This document shows positions 19,283 through 29,199 of a stretch of 64,000 bases of DNA, in pieces; the first letter of the stretch is position 1; each line of letters begins with the position of its first letter. The position numbers and the translations under genes are program-made. Source of the DNA: Nematopogon swammerdamellus (Eukaryota > Arthropoda > Insecta > Lepidoptera > Adelidae). The stretch covers positions 2,973,761 through 3,037,760 of the forward strand of contig OX336351.1 of the NCBI GenBank assembly GCA_946902875.1, given 5' to 3'. The notes under the pieces are model-generated. The model saw only the letters and a list, made by a program, of their open reading frames with translations. It was not told the DNA's origin and did no database searches.

Positions 19283-19705
19283 GCATTATGCTGATGCTGA
19301 TGCTGATATTTTATCATTGACATCAGCGGATGCTGATGCTGATATTTTATCATTGACATCAGCGGATGCTGATGCTGATATTTTATCATTGACATCAGCG
19401 GATGCTGATGCTGATGCTGATATTTTATCATTGACATCAGCGGATGCTGATGCTGATGCTGATATTTTATCATTGACATCAGCGGATGCTGATGCTGATA
19501 TTTTATCATTGACATCAGCGGATGCTGATGCTGATGCTGATATTTTATCATTGACATCAGCGGATGCTGATGCTGATGCTGATATTTTATCATTGACATC
19601 AGCGGATGCTGATGCTGATGCTGATATTTTATCATTGACATCAGCGGATGCTGATGCTGATATTTTATCATTGACATCAGCGGATGCTGATGCTGATGCT
19701 GATAA
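19283..19705. repeat. VNTR of GATGCT hexamers with fixed spacer
   Basis: About eleven units, each two to four copies of GATGCT followed by GATATTTTATCATTGACATC AGCG. Unit length varies only in 6-bp steps (36, 42, 48 bp), so all frames stay open on both strands. The predicted proteins are repeat artefacts. Diverged GATGCT runs at about 20180-20256 suggest the array was once longer. A family-B 3' end sits at its right edge. Confidence 0.85.
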
Positions 19706-19826
19706 TTTTTTTTTTTTATGGAAACTGACACTGTTGGCTACATCACCTACAACATTCGTGATGTCAGCCCATAACGCCGGGTGAACTTGCTGCCACGTCA
19801 GTGCTTCCCTTCGGTCGTGCCGGCTA
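19706..19826 (-). mobile_element. Family A/B 3' end, minus strand
   Basis: T-run, then ATGGAAACTGACACTGTTGG and GTGATGTCAGCCCATAACGC. Truncated after CGTGCCGGCTA, so the head is lost and A or B cannot be told apart. Inserted at the end of the GATGCT VNTR. Confidence 0.7.
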
Positions 19827-20673
19827 TTTTCTTTAAAAAAGGGAAAAATACTGAACTATATCAATATTATGAATTTATATCCAAAGTTTTAGTTGGTATT
19901 GGAATAAAAGATTTTGTTTTAATAATTTTGTGAAATTTAATAAAAAAAAAGAATCAATCTGATACCAGTAACAGTTAAGTAATTATCTTAGCAATTAAAT
20001 TATTAGTATTGGATGGAGCTTTGGAACTATTTAGTATGTGCTGCTTTTTCGGCTTCGAGTCTGTTCCGAGAAGGTTTGTAAATGATATTAGCAATAATTA
20101 AATTATTAGTATTGGAACTGTATCAACCAACGGTAAGTTGTATTTTCACGACTCGAACATAAGCATTAATAGTCAGCATCGATCAATGCGGATGCTGATG
20201 CGATGCTGATGTTGAAAATGATGCTGAAGTTCCGCGGATGCTGATGCTGATGCTCGCAACAACCCTGCTACGTACGACGCGTCTGTTTGCGTACGGGAAA
20301 TGGATTCGCATATCTAAATGGGAAACTTGCGTTGTCGGTAATATATCGTGTTACAAAGCATCTCGGGAAAGGAGCAGGGATTTTGTTGCCATTGAAAATT
20401 ATACTGGGGAGCTTCTAGTCGGTTCTTGTAAAAATATTTTCACATTTATTTTACTGTAATGGTGGTGAAAGTAGGTATACAGAATTTTTTTATAATTTTA
20501 AAATGTATGGTTAAAAAATATTAAAAAAATTAGCGAAGATAAATATTCTATGGAAATAAAAAAAATATAGGATTCCTCCACCCCTAGTATAACATTTCGA
20601 AAAAAATAGGGAATATAGGGATTCCCATATAGTTTACAGGACAACCTTAACGAAAATCTTAAGTCTTCTTAAG
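19827..20673. other. AT-rich region with VNTR remnants
   Basis: Direct repeats AGCAATTAAATTATTAGTAT / AGCAATAATTAAATTATTAG at about 19990 and 20091, and scattered GATGCT copies at 20180-20256. No gene supported. Confidence 0.4.
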
Positions 20674-20814
20674 TTTTTTTTTTTTTTATGGAAACTGACA
20701 CGGATGGCTACATCACCTACAACATCCGTGATGTCAGCCCATAACGCCGGGTGAACCTGGTGCCACGTCAGTGCTTCCCTTCGGTCGTGCCGGCTACACT
20801 GAACTGGACGGAAA
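20674..20814 (-). mobile_element. Family A/B 3' end, minus strand
   Basis: T-run, ATGGAAACTGACACGGATGG, GTGATGTCAGCCCATAACGC, truncated after CTGAACTGGACGGAA. A 5'-truncated retroposed copy. Confidence 0.7.
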
Positions 20815-21100
20815 GTTCTAACGGAAAACGGAATGGTACGGAACCCTGTTCACGCCGCTGGACCGTTATTTTTTTTTTTAATAAATATTTATTTGCAAAT
20901 TATTTTATTCCGTCTCCGATTAAGTCCCGGTTAATCCCTCTAATTTTTATTGCCCGCAAATCCATCCCTCTTCAAATGTAGAAGATTTAGTAGAAACAAT
21001 GATCGCTCATTTATCAGGACCGCTCTCAAGTCTCAACTACAGCTAGGGTCACCAGGCATCCGCTATTTTGAAGGATATCTCCATTTTCAGCCGCACAAAT

Positions 21101-21432
21101 TATACATACATACCACACGCTGTATCCCGACAATCAGGGTAAGCATAGTAGTCGGTGTTGAGTATAAGTGCAAGTACTCTGGAAAATTACAGCACAACAC
21201 CGACCACCACATTTAGCAATGTATTAGGACAAGATAACTATCAAGCAGCAAGTGAGGCACGAAGACCAACCTGCTGCACGACTCGGCGGAAAGACCGCGC
21301 CAAGGTGAGAGGTGGCTACCCGGTCGCCCTTTAGCACGAAATATTGTCCTTGTCCCTTAGTCGCTTTTTACGACACGCACGGGGAGAGATGCAGCAGGAC
21401 TATTATTTTTAAGTACCGACCTCACACGGTAC
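21101..21432 (-). mobile_element. Family C short element, copy 2, minus strand
   Basis: A nearly full family C copy in reverse: tail side CACACGCTGTATCCCGACAA, the GTTGTGCTG/CAGCACAAC hairpin region, GGTGAGAGGTGGCTACC and the head ending CCTCACACGGTAC. No ORF. Used to define the empty site of the insertion at 18343. Confidence 0.65.
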
Positions 21433-21540
21433 TATCCCAGAAATTATCTTGTCTCATAATAATAGTGTTTATGTAGATAAATGTTTTAGAGTCTATTGTT
21501 ACCTCCCCTGTATTTGTTATTTATAAGTATGTATGTTTAT

Positions 21541-21584
21541 ATATCATATATATTGTATATATTTATATATATATATATATATAT
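21541..21584. repeat. (AT)n microsatellite
   Basis: Imperfect ATATAT run inside an AT-rich stretch. The frame across it is low-complexity and not a gene. Confidence 0.8.
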
Positions 21585-21772
21585 GTTTCTCCATTTATTT
21601 GTATTTGTGTTTTATTATCTGTTTAATTATATGTCTATATTTTATCACCCATCATTCATTTATTTCTTCTCTGCCACTCCACACTTTTTCATAATAACCC
21701 AAAGGTTGGCTGGGGGAGAACGCCTACGGTGTTAAGCTGTACCTTTTGCAAAAAAAAAAAAAAAATAATAAT

Positions 21773-22014
21773 CGTCGCTTGTCAGGCCAATTTGCCAGTC
21801 TGCAAAATCGTAACTTTACAGGAGAAGCAAAAACTATTTTTTTTTACTGTTGAAGCTAGCTTAATTTAATTTTAAACTTCAATATTTTCGAACCTAATTG
21901 AGATACAGTCATGAAAATTGGCCACAACATGTATTCGCCCATTCTCCGTATATTGGTACCTTTATGTCCAATTAGCCAATCTGGCAGATTGGCAAATTGG
22001 CCTCACAAGCGACG
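21773..22014. mobile_element. Inverted-repeat pair, possible MITE
   Basis: 21773-21803 and 21984-22014 are reverse complements with two mismatches in 31 (CGTCGCTTGT...GCCAATTTGCCA). The 180-bp centre is non-coding. A short DNA transposon is the simplest reading. No target duplication confirmed. Confidence 0.5.
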
Positions 22015-22074
22015 TCTGTAACTCCCGAAGCAAAAAGAGGGGTGTTATAAGTTTAACGTGTGTGTGTATGCGTG

Positions 22075-22160
22075 TGTCTGTCTGTCGCATCGTAGCTGCC
22101 AAACGGTTTGACCGATTTGGTTGCGAATTTTTTTATTAGAAAGCTGGTTTAATCGGGATG
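22075..22160 (+). repeat. Interspersed repeat H, copy 1
   Basis: Shares TCGCATCGTAGCTGCCAAAC, GATTTGGTTGCG and TTTATTAGAAAGCTGGTTTA with 35445-35530. Non-coding. Family unknown. Confidence 0.5.
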
Positions 22161-22283
22161 GTTCGTTAGTTATGTTTGTAATCAAGTTATCAAGTAATTA
22201 AGTTATAAAAACATTTATTATTTTAAAAATTAGACCGATATGCATGCGGTTTTAAAAAAAAAGCTTCAAATAAAAGTTACATT

Positions 22284-22428
22284 GCAAATTTAAAAAACGA
22301 CCGACCCTTAAAAAGTCAAAAATAATTTCCGTTTTACTTAAAGGAGTCGGGGGAACGAACGAATCCTTTTTAAGTAAGTAAACGGAAATTATATTTAGAT
22401 TTTTAAGTGTCGGGGGATTTTAAAATTT
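22284..22428. mobile_element. Palindromic MITE, about 61-66-bp arms
   Basis: The left arm 22284-22344 (ending ATTTCCGTTTTACTTAAAGG) pairs with the right arm 22363-22428 (TCCTTTTTAAGTAAGT...) with several mismatches and small indels, around an 18-bp loop. No coding. Confidence 0.6.
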
Positions 22429-22702
22429 GTAACACTTAAAACATAATTATGTCCCATATTTTCATCCTTTATCTCTTAATCACCGAGTCTGTTAAGGTAC
22501 AAAATGAAAGGTGGCAACCCTAAATACGACGTACATACATCCGTTAGGGCCGCGACAAGCGCGGCGAGCCTCACACAAATCAATGTCTTGAGATAGCGAG
22601 CCCTTCATCTGAAAGCCTACAACTGGGCGGCCGTTTAAGGCACCCGTATCCGCCTCTGGGGTCTCGCCTTCAGAGGAACTGGACCACTGCTTGCCGACAT
22701 AC

Positions 22703-23021
22703 TTTTTTTTTATGGAAACTGACACGGTTGGCTACATCACCTAGAACATCCGTGATGTCAGCCCATAACACCGGGTGAAATTGGTGCCAAGTCAGTGCCT
22801 CCCTTCGGTCGTGCCGGCTACACTGAACTGGACGGAAAACACAAACTATTTTACATAGCCATTTCGACCGACCTTTCATTCAGTGCGGTGGTACTAGCCC
22901 GGGCGGTTCAAACCCTACCACCTAGTAATATAAGACGGGAGTCATATTCCTTAGTCGCCTTTTACGACATACACGGGGAGAGATGCAGTGGGGCTATTAT
23001 TTTAAAGTACCGGCACCACAC
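22703..23021 (-). mobile_element. Family B short element, copy 2, minus strand
   Basis: Near full length: T-run, ATGGAAACTGACACGGTTGG, the shared body, TAGTCGCCTTTTACGACATA and the head ending near GTACCGGCACCACAC. It faces a family A/B tail at 23031 in the opposite orientation. Confidence 0.75.
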
Positions 23022-23030
23022 ATTCACACA

Positions 23031-23171
23031 TTGTGTTTTCCGTCCACTTCAGTGTAGCCGGCACGACCTAAGGGAGGCACTGATGTGGCACCAAGTTCAC
23101 CCGGTGTTATGGGCTGACATCACGGATGTTGTATGTGATGTAACCAACCGTGTCAGTTTCCTTAAAAAAAA
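23031..23171 (+). mobile_element. Family A/B 3' end
   Basis: TTGTGTTTTCCGTCCACTTC, then GTGTTATGGGCTGACATCAC and the A-rich tail. 5'-truncated. Only 9 bp separate it from the inverted copy before it. Confidence 0.7.
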
Positions 23172-23193
23172 CACATCAAGTCCATAATTAATA

Positions 23194-23306
23194 GCGAGCA
23201 ATCTAAAGGGATTTCTCCGGTTTGGAACCTTCTCATAGCTGATATTTACTGGTCGCAGCATGTACAATGTCCCCTCTGATTCAATCACACATCACCAGAT
23301 TACAAT
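23194..23306 (-). repeat. Conserved unidentified segment, copy 2
   Basis: Partner of 2159-2270. The minus strand reads ESEG..YMLRPVNI..EKV. Probably a fragment of a transposon protein of unknown family. Confidence 0.4.
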
Positions 23307-23340
23307 AACAAAACTTGGCATTTCTATCGCTTTGAAACAC

Positions 23341-23868
23341 CATATTGCAGTCATCTTTGGGAGGGTTCCCCTGAGTACGTTTTTTCAGCCTTGGATTCTA
23401 TTCAGCGACTAGCCATTCGCCTCATTGGTGACTCTGTACGCACAAAGGACCTTCAACCTCTAAAGCACAGACGTATCGTTGGGTCATTGAGCCTGTTTTA
23501 TTGGTACTACTATGGCCGCTGCTCTGACGAACTTGCTTCCTTTATCCCTCCTCCTCCTGTTCGCCTTCGCCAAACCCGCCATACTCTCGCGGAACACACC
23601 TTTGTAGTCAACAGAAGAGTCCTTCAAACTGAACGATTCTCTAAATCGTTCTTGTGCCGCACTGCAAAGGTGTGGAACGGGCTCGCAGGGAATATCTTTC
23701 CCCACTCCTACAATCCACGAATCTTCAAATCGCGGGTTAATAGCCTTTCCCCAGCAATATTTAATGCACCTTCAAGCCGGACTGGCACCTCTTTGGTGGT
23801 GAAATTGACTGCGCCTTAGGCTTCGACCTCGGGCAGAGCCACCCAGTTCGGAAGCAATAAAAAAAATT
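23341..23868 (+). pseudogene. LINE ORF2 C-terminal fragment with 3' UTR
   Basis: The frame at 23391-23819 (142 residues) reads LDSIQRLAIRLIGDSV, HRRIVGSLSLFYWYYYG, RTERFSKSFL-like sequence, LCRTAKVWNGLAGNIFPHSY and NPRIFKSRVNSL, the end of a CR1/Jockey-type reverse transcriptase. It is the longest intact version of this segment here and serves as reference for the empty site of the BEL/Pao insertion. The 3' UTR ends GGAAGCAATAAAAAA. The endonuclease and RT core are missing, consistent with 5' truncation at insertion. Confidence 0.75.
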
Positions 23869-24584
23869 GCCGACGAAAGTCGCCAATTGTGTTAATAAAT
23901 CTACTTATGGGCCTTAAGCCCTCGCAAACAACCAACACATGTTTCCACTTCCCCAACCGCGCATTCCGGCCGCTAAAAACTTCCCTTTTCTAAGCCCAAC
24001 TTTAGCAATGACTGCGCGAGTGGGATATGCAAATCATTTTGTCTGTTGGCTTCATTTGTTTAGCCGGATGGCTGCCACAGAAGGAATATATCAGGACCAT
24101 TCAGGACGTCTCGGCTAAGGGAATAATAACCTTTCGGCCCGCTTTGCCGCTTTAGAGGGATTCCTATACTGGGGCGATTTTGTAAAGAGCAATGGCGAAC
24201 TCCCATACATGAAAATAGTTGACATTATTGGGCATTGTCTAGAAATAAAAAATATGTGATTAGGTTCTGTTAAAACCTCTTAAAATTGGTGTATATTTTT
24301 TTTTTGCCAGACAAAGTCACAAAAAATATTTATTAAGGATTTAATTTTTTTAGGTTATGTTTGACTGGGTCTCTATGTAGTACTTACTTAGTAATAAGTA
24401 TTTAGGTGAATTATTTATTTTTGCCGCGTTCTCTTGTGGTCCCTTGATTCTGGTTGCCAATCATCTCGCATCTCAGCGGTGATATGGCATCTGGATCCAC
24501 ATCTGTCATACTCTAAGGTGCAACTATGACATGTGTGTGTGTGTAATTATGACGTTTTTTTTTAGTGTTGCGATTCTGACTCTT
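23869..24584. other. Possible unique sequence
   Basis: Mixed composition, no repeat family recognised, no ORF. A (TG)n run lies at about 24532. One of the better candidates for non-transposon host DNA. Confidence 0.35.
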
Positions 24585-25041
24585 ACGGTCTTCATTCTCT
24601 AACAGTCGTAATTCTCTAACAGTCGCCATTCTCTAACAGTCTTCATTCTCTAACAGTCTTCATTCTCTAACAACAGTTGTCATTCTCTGACAGTCGTCAT
24701 TCTTTAGCAGTCGTCATTCTCTAACAGCCGTCCTGCTCTAACAGTCATCATTCTCAGCCAATCGTCATTCACTAACGGTCTTCATTCTCTAACAGTAGTA
24801 ATTCTCTAACAGACGTCATGCTCTAACAATCGTCATTCTCTAACGCTCTTCATTTTCTAACAATAGTAATTCTCTAACAGACGTCATGCTCTAACAATCG
24901 TTATTCTCTAAGGCTCTTCATTTTCTAACAGTCTTCATTCTCTAACAGTCGTAATTCTCTAACAATAGTTGTCATTCTCTGACAGTCGTCATTCTCTAAC
25001 AGCCGTCATGCTCTAACAGTCGTCATTCTCTAACAGTCATA
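24585..25041. repeat. Degenerate 18-bp minisatellite
   Basis: About 25 units of roughly CATTCTCTAACAGTCGT with substitutions and a few insertions (for example AACAACAGTTGTC twice). Non-coding. The degeneracy indicates an old array. Confidence 0.85.
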
Positions 25042-25322
25042 CCTTGGCTTGGGGTAAAAATTGATAGCCGAACTTTCTTTTAAAACGTGCATTTCAAATT
25101 TTCTACCTATCATATGTACCCCCTGGCCATTGTGTGTCGTCAGTGTATTTTTATTGGCCTACGCAGATCCCCCGGCGAGGTAAGGTCTAACGAGTTGTCG
25201 GTTGTAAAACAAAGAACTTTACACTCCTCCTGTGAACAGTAAAGCCTTTAATGCCTTTTGGCTCCCCCTTCCGGCCTTTTCTAGGTGATATTCTAGCAGT
25301 TCGGAAATACAGAATGGCTAAC

Positions 25323-25533
25323 TTTTTTTATGTGAACTGACACTGTGTCCTACTACATCCATGATGTCAGCCCATAACACCTCGGTGAACTATGTTCCAG
25401 GTCAGTGCTTCCCTTCGGTCGTGCCGGCTACACTGAACTGGACGAAAAACACGAACTATTTACATAGACGTTTCGACCGACCTTTCATCAGTGCGGTTGT
25501 ACCAACCCGGCCGGGTTAAACCCTACCACCTAG
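25323..25533 (-). mobile_element. Family A/B 3' part, minus strand
   Basis: T-run, ATGTGAACTGACACTGTGTC, CATGATGTCAGCCCATAACA and CCCTACCACCTAGT. Head missing. Confidence 0.65.
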
Positions 25534-25808
25534 TTTATTGTTTATTGATGATTCATAAGAAGACTGCAATCGAACTTCTCACAAATTTGTTCTACCCGGT
25601 TCGATTGCAGTCACGAAGAAGAACCGGTAAAAAACTACGCAGGGTATGTAAGAGTAGTCGTAGTATTCTGTGGGCTATTTTAAGGACACTGTCAATGAAT
25701 TCTCAGTAAAATTGGTATTCTTGGCAATACCGGCTCACTCAAGCTGGTTCTATACGGACTCTTTCACAGTACAAACAGCTCGCCTCTGGAATAATTAGGA
25801 ATTAAAAA

Positions 25809-26040
25809 ATAATTCTTTCTTTCTTTCTTTCTTTCGGCGCGCGGAACAATTCGGTTTGTATGAGAGCCACATCTTAGCGTAACCGGAACTCAATTTTATT
25901 TAGCCTATCCTGTGTCACGTATAGTTAAATGTGCTTGTCCTAAGTTTAATCGAATTCGGATTATCGGGCGAAGATTTATGTAGGAACATACATACATACA
26001 GAAAATATTTCTAAATATCGTCAATTTAGTAGTATTGAAA
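25809..26040 (+). repeat. Interspersed repeat D fragment after (TTTC)n
   Basis: A (TTTC)n run at 25809-25838 is followed by CGGCGCGCGGAACAATTCGG, TTTGTATGAGAGCCACATCT and ACATACATACAGAAAATATT. The same order is found in 28592-28944 and 51230-51510. Confidence 0.6.
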
Positions 26041-26054
26041 AGAAAAACTCATCG

Positions 26055-26135
26055 GTGCACGTTCGCCTGATTCGAACCTCGGACCTTGAGTACAACCAGT
26101 CAGACGATGTCTAGGCCGCTCCCCGCAAGCAGGTA
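26055..26135 (-). other. tRNA-like SINE head (degenerate)
   Basis: The minus strand contains the B-box-like GAGGTTCGAATCAGGCG. The upstream half has no clean A box and no cloverleaf can be closed. Likely a decayed tRNA-derived head, not a tRNA gene. Confidence 0.35.
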
Positions 26136-26369
26136 AGTACTGATGTGACTCCTTGCCAATAGGGCGTATAGCATTGTTATTCAAAACCAAGGTGGGCCTC
26201 CTAATTACCACAATCGCAAGACAAAGAGAAAACTTCCTCATAATTTATTTACCCAAGCCCGAGCGGAGTCAAACATTGAAATCGAATGAAGCCTTCTCGG
26301 ATACAGGAGGCTTCTCTTTTAAGCAATCATTCGTCTCTGAAATTGTCACTCATTAAGGACATTATTACA

Positions 26370-26735
26370 CTCGGTAGCTCAGTGGTGCGGCCGGTCGACT
26401 GTTGTTAAGCACATCTGGGCGCGGTTAGTACTTAGATGGGTGACCACTCGACTGTTGGAGGCTGACCGTGGTTCGGATTCCACGTAAAACTGGTAGTTCC
26501 CTTCCGTTCTTACCTCACTAGATGGTAGGGTTTATCCTGCCCGGGTTTGTACCACCGCACTGAATGAAACGTCGGTCGAGACGGCTATGTAAATAGTTCG
26601 TGTTTTTCATCCAGTTCAGTGTAGCCTACACGAAATGAGGGGAAGCACTGACATGGCACCTAGTTCATCCGGTGTTATGGGCTGACATTACGGATGTTGT
26701 AATGTGCCAAGAGTGTCAGTTTTCATAAAAAAAAA
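26370..26735 (+). mobile_element. Composite tRNA/5S SINE (family A), copy 2
   Basis: Head TCGGTAGCTCAGTGGTGCGG, then the best 5S match in the window: GCGGTTAGTACTTAGATGGG, which equals the insect 5S rRNA internal control region as I know it, then GTGACC, GGTTCGGATTCC, the body and the tail. It has a small deletion near the end (GATGTTGTAATGTGCC). This copy supports 5S ancestry of the middle of the head. Confidence 0.85.
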
Positions 26736-26802
26736 TATAGGTTATTATTGTTACAAACACTATCAACTAGCGGTATGGATGCCTCCAGAGTCCAGACTCC
26801 AG

Positions 26803-26942
26803 CGGCGGGAGCACAAATGCGTCGATAAGCCTATATCGATCGATAAACATCTATTTGTTTCGTTCGACGAAGTAGAATAGAAGAAGACGAATAGATGTTT
26901 ATCGATCGATATAGGCTTATCGACGCATTTGTGCTCCCGCTG
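26803..26942. mobile_element. Palindromic MITE, about 53-bp arms
   Basis: 26803-26855 and 26890-26942 are nearly exact reverse complements (AGCACAAATGCGTCGATAAG, ATCGATCGATAAACATCTAT), with a 34-base loop. Very low arm divergence suggests recent origin or sequence conversion. Non-coding. Confidence 0.75.
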
Positions 26943-27073
26943 CAGATGCCCTGCGTAATTTGCCTACTGGTGAAGGCTAGAACTAGAGCTAAAGGTGATG
27001 ATCCATACGTTTGACCCGAAACGTCGAGAGCGTGGTTATAGCCGTTTCACTTTGAACGGTGTCCATCAACTAT

Positions 27074-27255
27074 AAAAAAAACCGACCAAGTGTGAGTCGA
27101 ACTCGCGCACCGAGGGTTCCGTATCGCCGTGTCATGGTCAGCGCCACTCACGCCACCTATGGATTAGTTAAAATGCTTCATACTCTTTTCGGTAGATGGC
27201 GCGCATACACTTTTTAGTTTCTTATATAGGGACCCCCGTGAATTTTTTACTTTTT
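27074..27255 (-). repeat. Interspersed repeat E, part 1 (interrupted)
   Basis: Reverse orientation relative to 16876: ACCGACCAAGTGTGAGTCGA, GCACCGAGGGTTCCGTATCG, GGTAGATGGCGCGCATACAC. The copy resumes at 28238 after about 1 kb of inserted retroelement. Confidence 0.65.
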
Positions 27256-28237
27256 CTTATTTTATTATTTCTTGTATGATTTATTTATTAAACAACCAAA
27301 AAATGAAGATACAATAAAAATTAAACTAATTATCTAAGCTAAACTAATATAAAATATAACTAAGTTAAAAACTAAAATTAACCTAAAATTAAAACTAACC
27401 TAAAAAATATAAAATATTTCGTCCAGCCCGTCCTCCGTGTCCTGTCCGCGAAGCGAGCCCATTACACCTGCTGCATTCCCACGCTGGATCGCCAGGCTGA
27501 CTCTCTGCCTGAAGTATTCACCAGCGCGTTTGTCATTTGCTTTTTCTATTAATTTTTTTGATAAGTTGCCAATAAATTTCTTTGTATCGCCGCACCACGG
27601 ACCAAAAGTCTCGACAGCGAATGCGATGAAGTGGTAGTTCGCCTTCACTGACGAGTACTTTGTGTGTTTTAGCCGCGCAGCTGTTTCTGCGGCCGCACCA
27701 GCTGTTTTCGAGGTGCGATCGATGTAGGACGCCGCAAGTGTATCCACGCATGTGGCGTCCCACACCAACGCCTGACCTCTCTCCCAAGGCATAATGGTCA
27801 TACCGTCTGGACGCTTTCCGTCGTTTCGACTCACCCCTGATGGTTCTAAAATTGCTGGTACATTCACAGAACAAAGGCCTCTTTTTATTATGTCATTAAG
27901 TGCAGCGTGTCGTGGGAGACGACCCGCGCACTTTAAACAACTTAGGCCATGTCTTCCCTTTGAGTCTACAGACGACCCGCAAATGCACACGTGAGGCCGG
28001 CAGATGTCGCATCCAAGTCGTAGAGCTGTGGCAATGCGAAGCGTGTTATCATCTAAAAGCGTCCCGATGTTGGAGGACGGTATGACCCAGACGGTATGGC
28101 CAGAGGCCAGACTCTACGCAAGAAACAGCGCGTAACCTTGCACTTTCAGTCCGTGAGGACGAATTTGCAAGAAGTGCATCGTGCGACTTTTTCACCAAGA
28201 TCATGTCCCATTCTTTTTGTTATATCGGCCACAATTA
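27256..28237 (-). mobile_element. 5'-truncated REL-domain retroelement inserted in repeat E
   Basis: Minus strand. It contains the protein fragment 27400-28205 and an AT-rich 3' UTR to about 27256. Both flanks are parts of one repeat-E copy, so it inserted there after that repeat. The clade is not assigned. The protein end, not an RT domain, is all that is left. Confidence 0.65.
27400..28205 (-). pseudogene. Retroelement protein C-terminus with restriction-like endonuclease domain
   Basis: The main open part is 27400-27990 (196 residues), and the same frame extends upstream with a stop near 28127 and a frameshift. Order: a Cys/His cluster (CDICRPHVCICG, then RHGLSC), GRLPRHAALNDIIKRGL, a PD-(D/E)xK-like site (GKRPDGMTIMPWERGQ, ALVWDATCVDTLAA), FIAFAVETFGPWCG and the end RQRVSLAIQRGNAA. 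The Cys/His cluster next to an RPDG...WD.T site resembles restriction-like endonucleases at the C-end of some non-LTR retroelements. That assignment is inference. Three shorter fragments of the same protein lie at 17328, 30868 and 37425. Confidence 0.6.
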
Positions 28238-28302
28238 GACATATTCTGTGAAAATTTCAACCGGCTACCTATTACGGTTCAAGAGATACAGTCCTCGGAC
28301 AG

Positions 28303-28333
<31 letters not shown>

Positions 28334-28386
28334 TACGGCGTGGGCTTAGTAATAGGCTTCCGTACGGGATACGGAAACCTAAAAAC
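28238..28386 (-). repeat. Interspersed repeat E, part 2
   Basis: Continues 27074-27255: TTCTGTGAAAATTTCAACCG, CTATTACGGTTCAAGAGATA, a (GACA)n run and ATACGGAAACC. Confidence 0.65.
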
Positions 28387-28591
28387 TCAAATTAGGAACA
28401 CCATTTACTAAAAGCGATGGATTCGTCTTTCGGCGTTGCGACGATGAACTTCGGGCGGCTGGTTTCAATTCTCCGTAGGCACGCGCCCTCAAATTGAATT
28501 AGAACTAATACTCAAATTCAATAAGGAGTATTACCTCCGGACGCATCCGCGAACTCGGGGTTCATGAAGTTTTAACAAAAGGCGTTATATT

Positions 28592-28944
28592 AGCTTTTGC
28601 CCGCGGCTTCGCTCGCGTGAAATTCGTATTTAACAAGGAGAAAGTAAGTAAGCCCGCTACTGTATATTTATTTCGGCGCGCGGAACAATTCGGTTTGTAT
28701 GAGATCCATATCTAAGCGTAACCGGAACTGGATTTTATTTAGCCTGTCTTGTGTCACGTATGGTTAAATGTGCTTGTACTAAGGTTCATCGAATTCTGAT
28801 GATCGGTTTAAGAGTTATGGAGCAACATGCATATACAGGTACAGAAAATATTTCAAAACATTTTCAATTTAGTCATAACACCAAGTATATTACTCCATGA
28901 CCATCCCTTACATCCATGACCATCCCTGACCATCCCTTACAGAT
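28592..28944 (+). repeat. Interspersed repeat D, long copy
   Basis: AGCTTTTGCCCGCGGCTTCG, CGTGAAATTCGTATTTAAC, AAGTAAGTAAGCCCGCTACT, CGGCGCGCGGAACAATTCGG, GGTTTAAGAGTTATGGAG and AGAAAATATTTC. The most complete D copy and the reference for fragments at 19133, 25809, 51230 and 52795. Non-coding. A Helitron-like relation is possible because partner ends finish in AAAAGCTAG. Confidence 0.6.
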
Positions 28945-29185
28945 TTAGGGATATGACTCCCTTCTTATATTACTAGGTGGTAGGGTTTAACCCACCCGGG
29001 TTGGTACCACCGCACTGAATGAAAGGTCGGTCGAAACGGCTATGTAAATAGTTTGTGCTTTCCGTCCAGTTCAGTGTAGCCGGAAGGGAGGCACTGACGT
29101 GGCACCAAGTTCACCCGGTGTTATGGGCTGGCATCACGGATGTTGTAGGTGATGAAGCCAACCGTGTCAGTTTCAATAAAAAAAA
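28945..29185 (+). mobile_element. Family B short element, 5'-truncated
   Basis: Starts at GGGATATGACTCCCTTCTTA, then the shared body and tail to an A-run. The GGCCGGTACT head is missing. Confidence 0.7.
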
Positions 29186-29199
29186 TAATATATTAATAA

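Noticed and set aside
19240..19784. 155- and 163-residue frames over the GATGCT VNTR
   Set aside because: Unit lengths are multiples of three and lack stops, so frames stay open on both strands by construction.
26400..26440. 5S rRNA gene
   Set aside because: Only the internal control region is 5S-like. The first 40 bases and the 3' end of 5S are replaced by tRNA-like sequence and the element recurs as a SINE.
28592..28944. Calling repeat D a Helitron
   Set aside because: Partner ends finish in AAAAGCTAG, which recalls a Helitron 3' end, but I could not show a TC start, a proper hairpin or insertion between A and T. Left as an unclassified repeat.
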